Shown: positions 1-6,287 of the stretch, one piece after another
How positions within the stretch are numbered: the stretch's first letter is position 1
Layout of the letters: each line of letters opens with the position of its first letter
NCBI GenBank assembly: GCA_038230595.1
Contig: JBBRMY010000090.1
Coordinates: 1 to 10,849 of the forward strand
From: JBBRMY01 sp038230595
GTDB lineage: Bacteria > Bacteroidota > Ignavibacteria > Tepidaquicellales > Tepidaquicellaceae
Direction: 5' to 3'
Length of the DNA stretch: 10,849 nucleotides
Translations under genes and position numbers: made by a program
The notes under the pieces: generated by a model
Databases searched by the model: none
Seen by the model: only the letters and a program-made list of their open reading frames with translations
Told to the model about the DNA's origin: nothing

Positions 1-145
1 CATTCATTTTATCAGTGAAATCTTTTCCCATAAAAGTTTTAGTCATAAATCCCATTGCTCCTTTATTCAGGACTTTATCTGCTTTATCCAAAGATTTTTT
101 AGGATCATCCTTCATTTCTTTGATCTGCTTGTTTATTCCAAACAT
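1..145 (-). CDS. Unrecognised Lys-rich small protein, N-terminal 48 residues (cut by window edge)
   Basis: The reading frame opens at an ATG at 145 and runs off the left edge, so only the first 48 residues are visible. The start is well supported: a strong Shine-Dalgarno, AAAAGGAGA, lies with its GGAG core six bases upstream. The peptide begins MFGINKQIKEMKDDPKKSLD and is rich in Lys and Asp in its first 28 residues. A Met/Phe/Gly-rich stretch follows at about residues 30-40 (GAMGFMTKTFMG). There is no signal peptide or membrane segment in this part, so a cytoplasmic protein is likely. It lies downstream of two micro-ORFs on the same strand and may share their promoter. I do not recognise the family and assign no function. 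Confidence 0.65.
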   Translation of the reverse strand, partial: MFGINKQIKEMKDDPKKSLDKADKVLNKGAMGFMTKTFMGKDFTDKMN

Positions 146-150
146 TTTAT

Positions 151-160
151 TCTCCTTTTA
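151..160 (-). promoter_or_regulatory. Strong Shine-Dalgarno site
   Basis: Read on the minus strand this is TAAAAGGAGA, with GGAG six bases before the ATG at 145. It is the only good Shine-Dalgarno match before any start codon in the window. All other genes have A/T-rich leaders without a GGAG core at the right distance, so it both fixes this start and stands out. Confidence 0.7.
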
Positions 161-170
161 GTTTTTTAAT

Positions 171-236
171 TTAAGCAAAATTCTGTGTCACAATAATCAA
201 TATAAGAATTAAGGCAATTATAATATATTTTATCAT
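171..236 (-). CDS. Possible 21-residue membrane micropeptide
   Basis: This is a complete short frame, ATG at 236 to TAA at 171-173. The product starts MIKYIIIALILILIIV and ends TQNFA, so residues 4-17 are an almost unbroken Ile/Leu/Ala stretch able to span a membrane once, with one Lys near the N-terminus. No Shine-Dalgarno is seen, which is normal for this genome. It lies 21 bases after the stop of a second micro-ORF and 25 bases before the ATG of the next gene, all on one strand. AT-rich DNA readily gives short Ile/Leu-rich frames by chance, so coding is uncertain. No family is recognised. Confidence 0.35.
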   Translation of the reverse strand: MIKYIIIALILILIIVTQNFA

Positions 237-257
237 AATAAGTTTTTTGAAGTTTTT

Positions 258-341
258 TTATTTTCTGGTTTTAGGCTTAAATAATACAAGAATTAAGAAG
301 CTGAAAAAAATAATTGCAATTGCTAAAGTTGAGTTTTCCAT
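258..341 (-). CDS. Possible 27-residue single-pass membrane micropeptide
   Basis: This complete short frame runs from ATG at 341 to TAA at 258-260. Residues 5-21 (TLAIAIIFFSFLILVLF) form one hydrophobic segment. They follow a short N-terminus with one acidic residue (MENS) and precede a basic tail, KPKTRK. Under the positive-inside rule the tail would face the cytoplasm. The layout resembles small single-pass subunits such as KdpF, but no kdp genes are visible, so this is only a likeness of shape. A candidate promoter ends 22 bases upstream of the ATG. The clean short-hydrophobic-basic layout makes it somewhat more convincing than its 21-residue neighbour, but chance cannot be excluded. Confidence 0.4.
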   Translation of the reverse strand: MENSTLAIAIIFFSFLILVLFKPKTRK

Positions 342-363
342 TGTTGTTTAATTTAATTAAGAC

Positions 364-393
364 AATATAGAAAGGTTATCAGTGGGTTTGCAA
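364..393 (-). promoter_or_regulatory. Candidate sigma70-type promoter reading leftward
   Basis: On the minus strand, TTGCAA (388-393, four of six consensus bases) and TATATT (364-369, five of six) are separated by 18 bases. Transcription would start near 357, about 16 bases before the ATG at 341. The site lies between the uvrA terminator and the leftward micro-ORFs, where a promoter is expected. In AT-rich DNA such matches are common, so support comes mostly from position. Confidence 0.4.
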
Positions 394-438
394 AGAAATA
401 ATTTGCAGTTTGTAGGTTAGAATTGGATGTTAGAATGT

Positions 439-475
439 AAAAAACCTTATTTTTTAATTAAAAATAAGGTTTTTT
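439..475 (-). terminator. Intrinsic terminator of uvrA (perfect 16-bp hairpin)
   Basis: Positions 439-454 pair perfectly with 460-475 around a five-base loop (455-459). The stem has a CC/GG pair and is otherwise A/T. On the minus strand it ends in six T residues and starts 36 bases after the uvrA stop codon. Because both arms end in A6/T6 it could also act on the other strand, but no rightward gene lies to its left. It isolates uvrA from the promoter at 364-393. Confidence 0.8.
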
Positions 476-510
476 GGAAAGAAATTGTAGAATATGTATT
501 ATGGAAAATA

Positions 511-3453
511 TTAATTCCCGAGGTATTTTTTTAAATATTGACCGGTAAAAGAGCTTTTGACTTTAGCTATTTGCTCAGGACTTCCTTCGGCAACGATAAA
601 TCCTCCTTCGTCGCCGCTTTCAGGACCAAGATCAATTATATGATCAGCACATTTAAGTACATGAAGATTATGTTCTATAACAACTACAGAATTTCCTTTT
701 TTGATCAGCTCATCAAAGCATTTAAGTAATTTGGAAACATCATTAAAGTGAAGACCTGTAGTGGGTTCATCAAAAATGAATAATGTATTGTTTCCTTTTT
801 CCTGAAATGTGAGGTGATAAGCAAGTTTCAATCTTTGTGATTCCCCTCCTGATAAGGTAGAGCCGGATTGACCCAGCCTCAGATATCCTAATCCCACTTC
901 ATCTAATACTGATATCTTTGTAACGATCTTTGGAAATGGCTTAAAGAATTCAATAGCTTCCGTAATAGTCATGTTCAATACATCACTTATATTTTTATAA
1001 CTGCCTTCATTTCCTTTAATTTTTATACCAAGAACATCCTGCTTATATCTTCTTCCTCTGCACACTTCGCATTCAAGAATAATATCAGCCATAAACTGCA
1101 TTTCTACTTTTATTATCCCTGTGCCTTCACAAGTTTCACATCTTCCACCGGGTACATTGAATGAAAAATAGCCGGGTGAAAAGCTTTTATTTTTTGCTGC
1201 CGGAGTTTTGGAAAAAGCTTCTCTTATCAGATCAAATACTTTTATATATGTCACCGGATTACTTCTTGGAGTCTTGCCGATAGGAGACTGATCAACAAGC
1301 TCTACATAATCTATAAATTCATATCCCTGAAGCTTATCGAAATCCCCTATATGATCTGAATAAGAACCTTCCAGCTGCTTTTTTAATGAGCCAAAGAGTA
1401 TGTCATTTATCAGAGTTGATTTTCCTGAGCCACTAACTCCGCTGATACAAACAAATGAATTGAGTGGAATTTTTACGTCTATATTTTTTAAATTATTCTC
1501 CCGTGCCCCTGAGATCTGAATAGATCTGTTTCTACTTATATCTCTTCTAACAGCAGGCGGTGATATCTTTTTTACACCATTTAAATATTTACCTGTAAGA
1601 GACTCTTTACTTTTTAGTATTTCATCATATGTGCCGTTAAAGATAAGTTCACCTCCGTGTTCGCCTGCAAGTGGACCAATATCAATTATATTATCTGCAT
1701 GCTCCATCATTTCTTCATCATGCTCAACTACTAAAACTGTATTACCAATGTCTCTTAAAGATTTTATAATATTTATCAGCTTTGTATTATCTCTCTGATG
1801 CAAACCTATTGTAGGTTCATCAAGAACATAAATTGAACCAACAAGTGAAGAGCCTAATGAAGTTGAAAGATTAATTCTCTGTGCTTCCCCACCTGAAAGA
1901 GTATTTGTGATCCTGTCTAATGTAAGATAAGTTAAGCCGACGTCATTCAGGTACCTAAGCCTGCTGACTATCTCTTCCAATATTCTTTCTGCTACTTTTG
2001 ATTCGTATTCATCCAGCTTTATATTCAGAAAAAATTCATAGCATTCATCTATCTTCATTTTAACGATATCAAAGATAGTTTTCCCTACAATTTTAATATA
2101 CAAAGCTTCTTTTCTGAGACGGGCACCACCACATTGAGAACATGTAGTATAATTTCTGTATCTGTTAATAAGTATCCGATAATGAATTTTATATGAAGCC
2201 TCTTTTTCAACCTGCTTGAAGAAATTATTTATTCCGACATAATTTCCTCCACCATTGAAGACAAACTCTTTTTCTTTATCAGTTAAAAGATAAAATGGCT
2301 TATGAGCATTTATACTAAAATTGTCTGCTTCTCTTAAAAGCTGGGTGAGATGATAAGAGTGCTTGCTGGAATTGAAAACCGCTATTGCTCCGCTGAAAAT
2401 TGTTTGCTTCTTATCAGGGATAACAAGATCCATATCGATATCCATAGTCTTTGAAAAACCCTGGCATTTCTGGCAAGCCCCATAGGGATTATTGAAAGAA
2501 AAAAGTCTTGGTTCCGGATCTTCAAATCTGATCCCGTCTTCTTCAAGAAATTTATTGTATAAAAAATCTTCATATCTTTCAGCTTTATCGAACAATCGTA
2601 TATTTACATACCCGCCGCTTTCACGAAACGACAGCTCTATGGAGTCGTTTAATCTTGAAACCGATTCTACATCTGCAGGCTCAAATGAAAATCTGTCAAT
2701 AAGAACTTTTACATCCTTCTTTCTTGATAATGCTGCAATTTCTTTCTCTGATCTTTCATTAAGATCAAAAAGCTCATTATCAACTATCAGCTTATAAAAA
2801 CCTTTTGTTCTTAATTCTTCAACAACTTCTTTTATTTTTTCACCGTGATTAATGACATTAAAGAAAACATAAATTCTTGCTGACTCTTCATTTCCTATTG
2901 CTGAAGTGATCTCACTTATGATAGAATCAGTAGAATCTTTTTTTACTTCTCTCCCTGATACAGGTGAAAAAGTTTTTCCGATCCTGGCATACAATAATCG
3001 CAGATAATCATATATCTCTGTTGAAGTACCAACTGTTGAACGGTTGGTTTTAGCATTAGATCTTTGTTCAATTGCCATTGAAGGAGCAAGACCAGCAATT
3101 ACATCTGCATCCGGCTTATTCATTCTTTCAAGAAATTGTCTGGCATACGATGAAAGACTTTCAACATATCTTCTCTGACCTTCAGCATAAATTGTATCAA
3201 AAACGAGTGAAGTTTTGCCTGAGCCGCTGACACCGGTCACAACTGTCATCTTATATTTAGGAATATCAATATTAAGATTTTTTAGATTGTTTACTCTGGC
3301 GCCTCTTACTATTATAAATTTTCGCGGATCCGGTAGATTGAGATCAGTTTCAGGAATGGCGGAACCTGCAATGCTACTTGCAGCGCTTTTAGAAGTGCTT
3401 TTGCGGACTTTTTTGTCCTTAGTTTTACTATTTTTTACTTCAGTAGTCTTCAA
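511..3453 (-). CDS. uvrA: UvrABC excision nuclease subunit A (UvrA)
   Basis: UvrA is the ATP-dependent DNA-damage sensor of nucleotide excision repair; it loads UvrB. Both ABC ATPase halves are intact: Walker A at residues 74-81 (GVSGSGKT) and 672-679, signatures LSGGEAQR (519-526) and LSGGESQR (868-875), and Walker B aspartate-glutamate pairs at D545/E546 and D895/E896. The second zinc finger is complete (C772, C775, C795, C798). The first keeps only C327/C330; the usual upstream CxxC is replaced by acidic sequence near residues 304-312, as I recall for Bacteroidota UvrA. The protein is 980 residues against about 940 in E. coli, owing to a Lys/Ser/Ala-rich tail over residues 1-45. No ATG fits: the first in-frame ATG inside the gene is residue 69, after the first ABC strand. 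TTG at 3453, shortly after an in-frame TGA, is therefore the likely start. It is transcribed alone, divergently from the barrel-protein gene. Confidence 0.97.
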   Translation of the reverse strand: MKTTEVKNSKTKDKKVRKSTSKSAASSIAGSAIPETDLNLPDPRKFIIVRGARVNNLKNLNIDIPKYKMTVVTGVSGSGKTSLVFDTIYAEGQRRYVESLSSYARQFLERMNKPDADVIAGLAPSMAIEQRSNAKTNRSTVGTSTEIYDYLRLLYARIGKTFSPVSGREVKKDSTDSIISEITSAIGNEESARIYVFFNVINHGEKIKEVVEELRTKGFYKLIVDNELFDLNERSEKEIAALSRKKDVKVLIDRFSFEPADVESVSRLNDSIELSFRESGGYVNIRLFDKAERYEDFLYNKFLEEDGIRFEDPEPRLFSFNNPYGACQKCQGFSKTMDIDMDLVIPDKKQTIFSGAIAVFNSSKHSYHLTQLLREADNFSINAHKPFYLLTDKEKEFVFNGGGNYVGINNFFKQVEKEASYKIHYRILINRYRNYTTCSQCGGARLRKEALYIKIVGKTIFDIVKMKIDECYEFFLNIKLDEYESKVAERILEEIVSRLRYLNDVGLTYLTLDRITNTLSGGEAQRINLSTSLGSSLVGSIYVLDEPTIGLHQRDNTKLINIIKSLRDIGNTVLVVEHDEEMMEHADNIIDIGPLAGEHGGELIFNGTYDEILKSKESLTGKYLNGVKKISPPAVRRDISRNRSIQISGARENNLKNIDVKIPLNSFVCISGVSGSGKSTLINDILFGSLKKQLEGSYSDHIGDFDKLQGYEFIDYVELVDQSPIGKTPRSNPVTYIKVFDLIREAFSKTPAAKNKSFSPGYFSFNVPGGRCETCEGTGIIKVEMQFMADIILECEVCRGRRYKQDVLGIKIKGNEGSYKNISDVLNMTITEAIEFFKPFPKIVTKISVLDEVGLGYLRLGQSGSTLSGGESQRLKLAYHLTFQEKGNNTLFIFDEPTTGLHFNDVSKLLKCFDELIKKGNSVVVIEHNLHVLKCADHIIDLGPESGDEGGFIVAEGSPEQIAKVKSSFTGQYLKKYLGN

Positions 3454-3459
3454 AAATGT

Positions 3460-3477
3460 TCAAAAATATTTAATCAT
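3460..3477 (-). other. Five-codon leader frame just upstream of and in frame with uvrA
   Basis: An ATG at 3477 is preceded by an AAAGG element nine bases upstream, the best start signal near uvrA. It reads MIKYF and then TGA (3460-3462). That TGA is in frame with uvrA and only two codons before its TTG start. It could be a minimal leader peptide, chance, or the remains of a longer UvrA N-terminus closed by a stop or a sequence error. I see no evidence that TGA is reassigned: pgeF's upstream neighbour ends naturally at a TGA. Confidence 0.2.
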
Positions 3478-3540
3478 AAATTTAACCTTTAAACTTAACA
3501 TATTCAGTCCAATATTTGTTCTAATATATAAGACGAAAAG

Positions 3541-4449
3541 ATGAAAATAATAAAGATCCTTAGCTTTACTGCATTTCTGCTGATCATCAGCAGCCGACTA
3601 TTTTCACAGGAGCTGTATATAATATCGCATCCTGCTGCCAATCTCGCAAAAAACCGCATAGAAATACGGAACAACGTGCTTTCATACGGCGGTTTTAAAT
3701 ATTTTCATAACTCTTTTGAAGTGAATTACGGAATATCAGGAAAACTTACAGCATATAACAGTGTTTATTATACAACGCAAACTGGTTATAAATTTCTTGG
3801 GAATTATGAAGGAGCATTACGATATAGATTTTTCACTTATGATAAACAGAATTATCATTTGCGTGCTGCATGGCAGGGAGCATTTACGATCCCCATAAAT
3901 TCTACTCCGATAGTCAGTGATAAAGTTACTTATGAGCTGCATCCCGGGCACGTTGTAAGCTTTTATAACTTTGCAAAAGATATAACCGTTCCTTTAGTTG
4001 ATTTTCACACGACGGACAACATGGTTTTAAAAAATGATATTATTCTTACGAACCTTATAAAGAGATTTTCAGTCACAACTGAAATGGGTTACAATATTGC
4101 TATACCAAGAAGTGACTTCAAGTTCGGAAATTATTTTGATTGGACGTTGGCTATGGGTTATTTTGCATTACCGGTTCATCAGAAAAGTTATGATGAGCCC
4201 ACGGTAAATTTTTATTCGGAATGGAAAGCTTATTATTATCAGAAAAATAATTTTCAGGGAGCTGATGTTCAGAATTCAGGTGGTTTCAGGCTTAATACTT
4301 ATGTGGGTGTTCAGGCAATTCTTATGTCTTCATTGATGGCTGAAGTTTCCTATATGATACCTGTACATTCTAATGAATTTACTGAAGAGTTTGTAGGTAA
4401 AAGACCTTCACAGCTGCTGATAAGTCTGAGATATCTTTTCTTTTTGTAA
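3541..4449 (+). CDS. Secreted, probably outer-membrane beta-barrel protein
   Basis: The 302-residue product starts with a clear signal peptide: Lys at 2 and 5, hydrophobic core about residues 6-17, likely cleavage near residues 21-23 (RLFSQE). The mature part is rich in Tyr, Phe and Asn with alternating hydrophobic/polar stretches, as in transmembrane beta strands, and ends in hydrophobic residues (LRYLFFL) as barrel proteins commonly do. There are no cysteines and no long hydrophobic helices. The segment after the signal (HPAANLAKNRIEIR) recalls the HPASN-type opening of a Bacteroidota outer-membrane protein group of unknown function. That likeness is from memory and weak. The ATG at 3541 has no strong Shine-Dalgarno. 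The gene is divergent from uvrA across 87 bases and converges on the HAD gene with 31 bases between. Substrate and partners are unknown. Confidence 0.8.
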   Translation: MKIIKILSFTAFLLIISSRLFSQELYIISHPAANLAKNRIEIRNNVLSYGGFKYFHNSFEVNYGISGKLTAYNSVYYTTQTGYKFLGNYEGALRYRFFTYDKQNYHLRAAWQGAFTIPINSTPIVSDKVTYELHPGHVVSFYNFAKDITVPLVDFHTTDNMVLKNDIILTNLIKRFSVTTEMGYNIAIPRSDFKFGNYFDWTLAMGYFALPVHQKSYDEPTVNFYSEWKAYYYQKNNFQGADVQNSGGFRLNTYVGVQAILMSSLMAEVSYMIPVHSNEFTEEFVGKRPSQLLISLRYLFFL

Positions 4450-4480
4450 TTTAGATATCCTTTTTGAAAAATAAGATTTT

Positions 4481-5098
4481 CTAACTTACCAGCTTTGCAA
4501 AATCTTTCAGGAACTTACGGTGTGCTTTATAATGAAGTGCATTAAATTTCAATCCGCTTATTGCTTTAATATTTGGTCTCATATCATCTATAAACACACT
4601 TTCCTCAGGCTTTATTTTATATCTTTCAATAAATATACGGAATATTTTCTTTTCAGGCTTTAGTGAGTTTACTTTATATGAAAGAAATTTATTTTTTATA
4701 TGCTTTATAAAAGGGAAATTGTGATAAATATAATTTATATGAGCAGCATCAGTGTTTGAAAATAAAAATATTCTGTATTTTTTCTTTTGTGAGACTTCAT
4801 TAAGGAATTTATGCATTTCCTTATTCTCCCAGAAAATATCAGAGTACAGGCATTTGAAATCACTATAACCTGTTTTAAGCTTAAATTTCTTTTTTAGGAT
4901 CTTGAAGTAACGAGGAAAAGTTAACCTGCCTGTACAAAGCTTATCTCCTAATTTATTTTTGATTATATACCTTCTGAATTCAGAAATGTTCAGGCTATTC
5001 TCAATATTTTTTAATCCGTCATAAAAATAACTGAAGTCAAAAAATATGAGAGTATTGCCAAGATCAAAAATAATATTCTTTATTTTGGGAGTATTCAA
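4481..5098 (-). CDS. HAD-superfamily hydrolase (YihX-like motif I)
   Basis: The 205-residue product has the four HAD motifs in order: motif I FDLGNTL with nucleophile D12, motif II LFSNTD with S114, motif III SLKPEK with K147, and motif IV FIDD with D171/D172. A helical cap lies between motifs I and II (about residues 20-90). Motif I has Gly at the position of the usual second Asp, as in the YihX-type sugar-phosphate phosphatases (DLGNV). A phosphatase role on a small phosphorylated metabolite is plausible, but the substrate cannot be read from sequence. There is no ATG near the required N-terminus; TTG at 5098 lies 15 bases after the gpmA stop and five residues before the first strand (KIKNIIFDLG). 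It is the last gene of the leftward run. Its position after gpmA hints at a sugar-phosphate link, which is only inference. Confidence 0.85.
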   Translation of the reverse strand: MNTPKIKNIIFDLGNTLIFFDFSYFYDGLKNIENSLNISEFRRYIIKNKLGDKLCTGRLTFPRYFKILKKKFKLKTGYSDFKCLYSDIFWENKEMHKFLNEVSQKKKYRIFLFSNTDAAHINYIYHNFPFIKHIKNKFLSYKVNSLKPEKKIFRIFIERYKIKPEESVFIDDMRPNIKAISGLKFNALHYKAHRKFLKDFAKLVS

Positions 5099-5113
5099 AA
5101 ATAAAAAAAGCTT

Positions 5114-5719
5114 TTATAAATATTTAGTATCAATGACTTTAAGGTTTTCATCTAAATTATAAATTTTAGGAGATCCTGTCGGTATCTCAGTCTGCAATAT
5201 TTCTTCTTTAGATAAATTTTCAAGATACATAATTAAAGCTCTGAGACTGTTTCCGTGAGCTGAAATAATTACATTCTTTCCTTGCTTAAGAAGCGGTTCA
5301 ATATGCGCATGGTAGTAAGGCAGTACTCTCTCAGCTGTATCCTTTAAAGCTTCACCCTTCGGAGGCGGAATATCATAGCTGCGTCTCCAGATCTTAACCT
5401 GCTCCTCTCCAAACTTAGCTCGTGTTTCATCTTTGTCTAATCCTTGTAGATCACCATACATTCTTTCATTAAGAGCTTTATCTTTTTCCACTTTAAGATC
5501 TGACTGGCCGGTTCCTTTCAAAATAATATCAAGAGTCTTTTGCGCTCGGATCAAAGCAGAAGTGAAAGCATAATCAAACTTCATTCCATTAAGCTTTTCT
5601 CCCGCTTTTTTTGCTTCCTCAATTCCTTTTTCAGACAGATCTATATCTACCCACCCTGTAAATTTATTTGCCAAATTCCATAAGGATTGACCATGACGAA
5701 CTATAACTAACTTGGGCAT
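5114..5719 (-). CDS. gpmA: Phosphoglycerate mutase, 2,3-bisphosphoglycerate-dependent, short form
   Basis: This cytoplasmic glycolytic enzyme interconverts 3- and 2-phosphoglycerate through a phosphohistidine. Visible catalytic parts are VRHGQS with R8 and H9 (the phosphorylated histidine), LNERMYGDLQGL with E85, and SAHGNSLRAL with H155. FTGWVDIDLSEKG and WRR (111-113) match the GpmA subfamily rather than generic histidine phosphatases. At 201 residues it is about 50 shorter than E. coli GpmA. Most of the loss is a loop between WRR and the segment leading to H155, where only a short PPPKGEALKD joins. Short forms of this kind are known in other bacteria, so it should be active. The ATG at 5719 follows the thioredoxin-fold gene's stop by 11 bases, without a Shine-Dalgarno. 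It is the fifth gene of the six-gene run. Confidence 0.95.
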   Translation of the reverse strand: MPKLVIVRHGQSLWNLANKFTGWVDIDLSEKGIEEAKKAGEKLNGMKFDYAFTSALIRAQKTLDIILKGTGQSDLKVEKDKALNERMYGDLQGLDKDETRAKFGEEQVKIWRRSYDIPPPKGEALKDTAERVLPYYHAHIEPLLKQGKNVIISAHGNSLRALIMYLENLSKEEILQTEIPTGSPKIYNLDENLKVIDTKYL

Positions 5720-5730
5720 TATAATTTAAT

Positions 5731-6279
5731 TTAGTGTTTCCATTTAATAGAGCACCCCATAGATGGAATCTGGTCTGTGGTTACCTCTTTATTTTCCAGA
5801 ATAGCTGAAATTGCTTCTTCAAGATCATGAGATGTAACGCTGCTTTCATCTTTCCAGTTATCATCAAGCCTTCCTCTGTAAGCAAGCTTTTTATCTTTAT
5901 TAAATACAAAGATATCAGGCGTGCAAACTGCATCATACTTTCTTGCAATGACCTGTGTATCATCAACTAAGTATGGAAAGTTCATTTTCTTTTCATTATA
6001 AAATATTTTCATATTCTCAAATGAGTCACCCGGATACGAAACCGGATCATTAGGATTAATTCCAAGGAATTTTATGTTCTTACTTTTATATTTTCCCTGA
6101 AGCTTTACTAATCTTTCTATAACGGCAATAACATACGGGCAATGATTACACATAAAAATTATAACAGGGATATCTTTTTCAGTAAAAAAGTTATCCGTAT
6201 AAATTTTATCATCAGTTCCCATTAATGAGAAAGGGATCAAAGCAGAACCAATATTATTCTGATTATTTTTAAGAAGCAA
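5731..6279 (-). CDS. Thioredoxin-fold (peroxiredoxin-like) protein with CNHCPYV motif
   Basis: The 182-residue product has a thioredoxin fold: an N-terminal strand region (GSALIPFSLMG), redox motif C44-N-H-C47-P-Y after the hydrophobic strand VIIFM, and a cis-proline loop at C119-T-P121 followed by strand DIFVF. The C-terminus PSMGCSIKWK, with C176, is typical of the cytoplasmic thioredoxin family proteins carrying CNHCPYV. There is no signal peptide, so it is probably a cytosolic disulfide reductase or thiol peroxidase-like protein; the substrate is unknown. Homology requires a start before the first inner ATG (residue 20). TTG at 6279, eight bases after the upstream stop, fits best. An ATT at 6288, overlapping that stop, is also in frame, and an AGGA lies nine bases before it. 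It lies between an unknown acidic protein and gpmA in the leftward run. Confidence 0.88.
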   Translation of the reverse strand: MLLKNNQNNIGSALIPFSLMGTDDKIYTDNFFTEKDIPVIIFMCNHCPYVIAVIERLVKLQGKYKSKNIKFLGINPNDPVSYPGDSFENMKIFYNEKKMNFPYLVDDTQVIARKYDAVCTPDIFVFNKDKKLAYRGRLDDNWKDESSVTSHDLEEAISAILENKEVTTDQIPSMGCSIKWKH

Positions 6280-6287
6280 ATTTGGAA

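Noticed and set aside
2492..2797. Plus-strand open frame inside uvrA
   Set aside because: Antisense shadow of a strongly conserved gene; Ser/Leu-rich composition follows from the complementary codons and shows no domain.
3460..3462. TGA read as an amino acid in uvrA (recoded genome)
   Set aside because: The arfB-like gene ends naturally at a TGA, and uvrA is explained by a TTG start after it; no TGA interrupts any conserved domain.
3454..3540. Promoters in the divergent uvrA/barrel-protein gap
   Set aside because: Several A/T-rich -10-like boxes exist, but no -35/-10 pair with proper spacing, nor a Bacteroidota TTTG/TAnnTTTG pair, was convincing.
3215..3544. Plus-strand open frame of 109 codons over the 5' end of uvrA
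   Set aside because: Antisense to the conserved Walker A region and overlapping the start of the barrel-protein gene; the hydrophobic run is the complement of the Lys/Ser-rich uvrA tail.
4450..4480. Terminator between the converging barrel-protein and HAD genes
   Set aside because: Only a weak five-base pairing (GAAAA/TTTTC) is present, without a G/C-rich stem; not enough to annotate.
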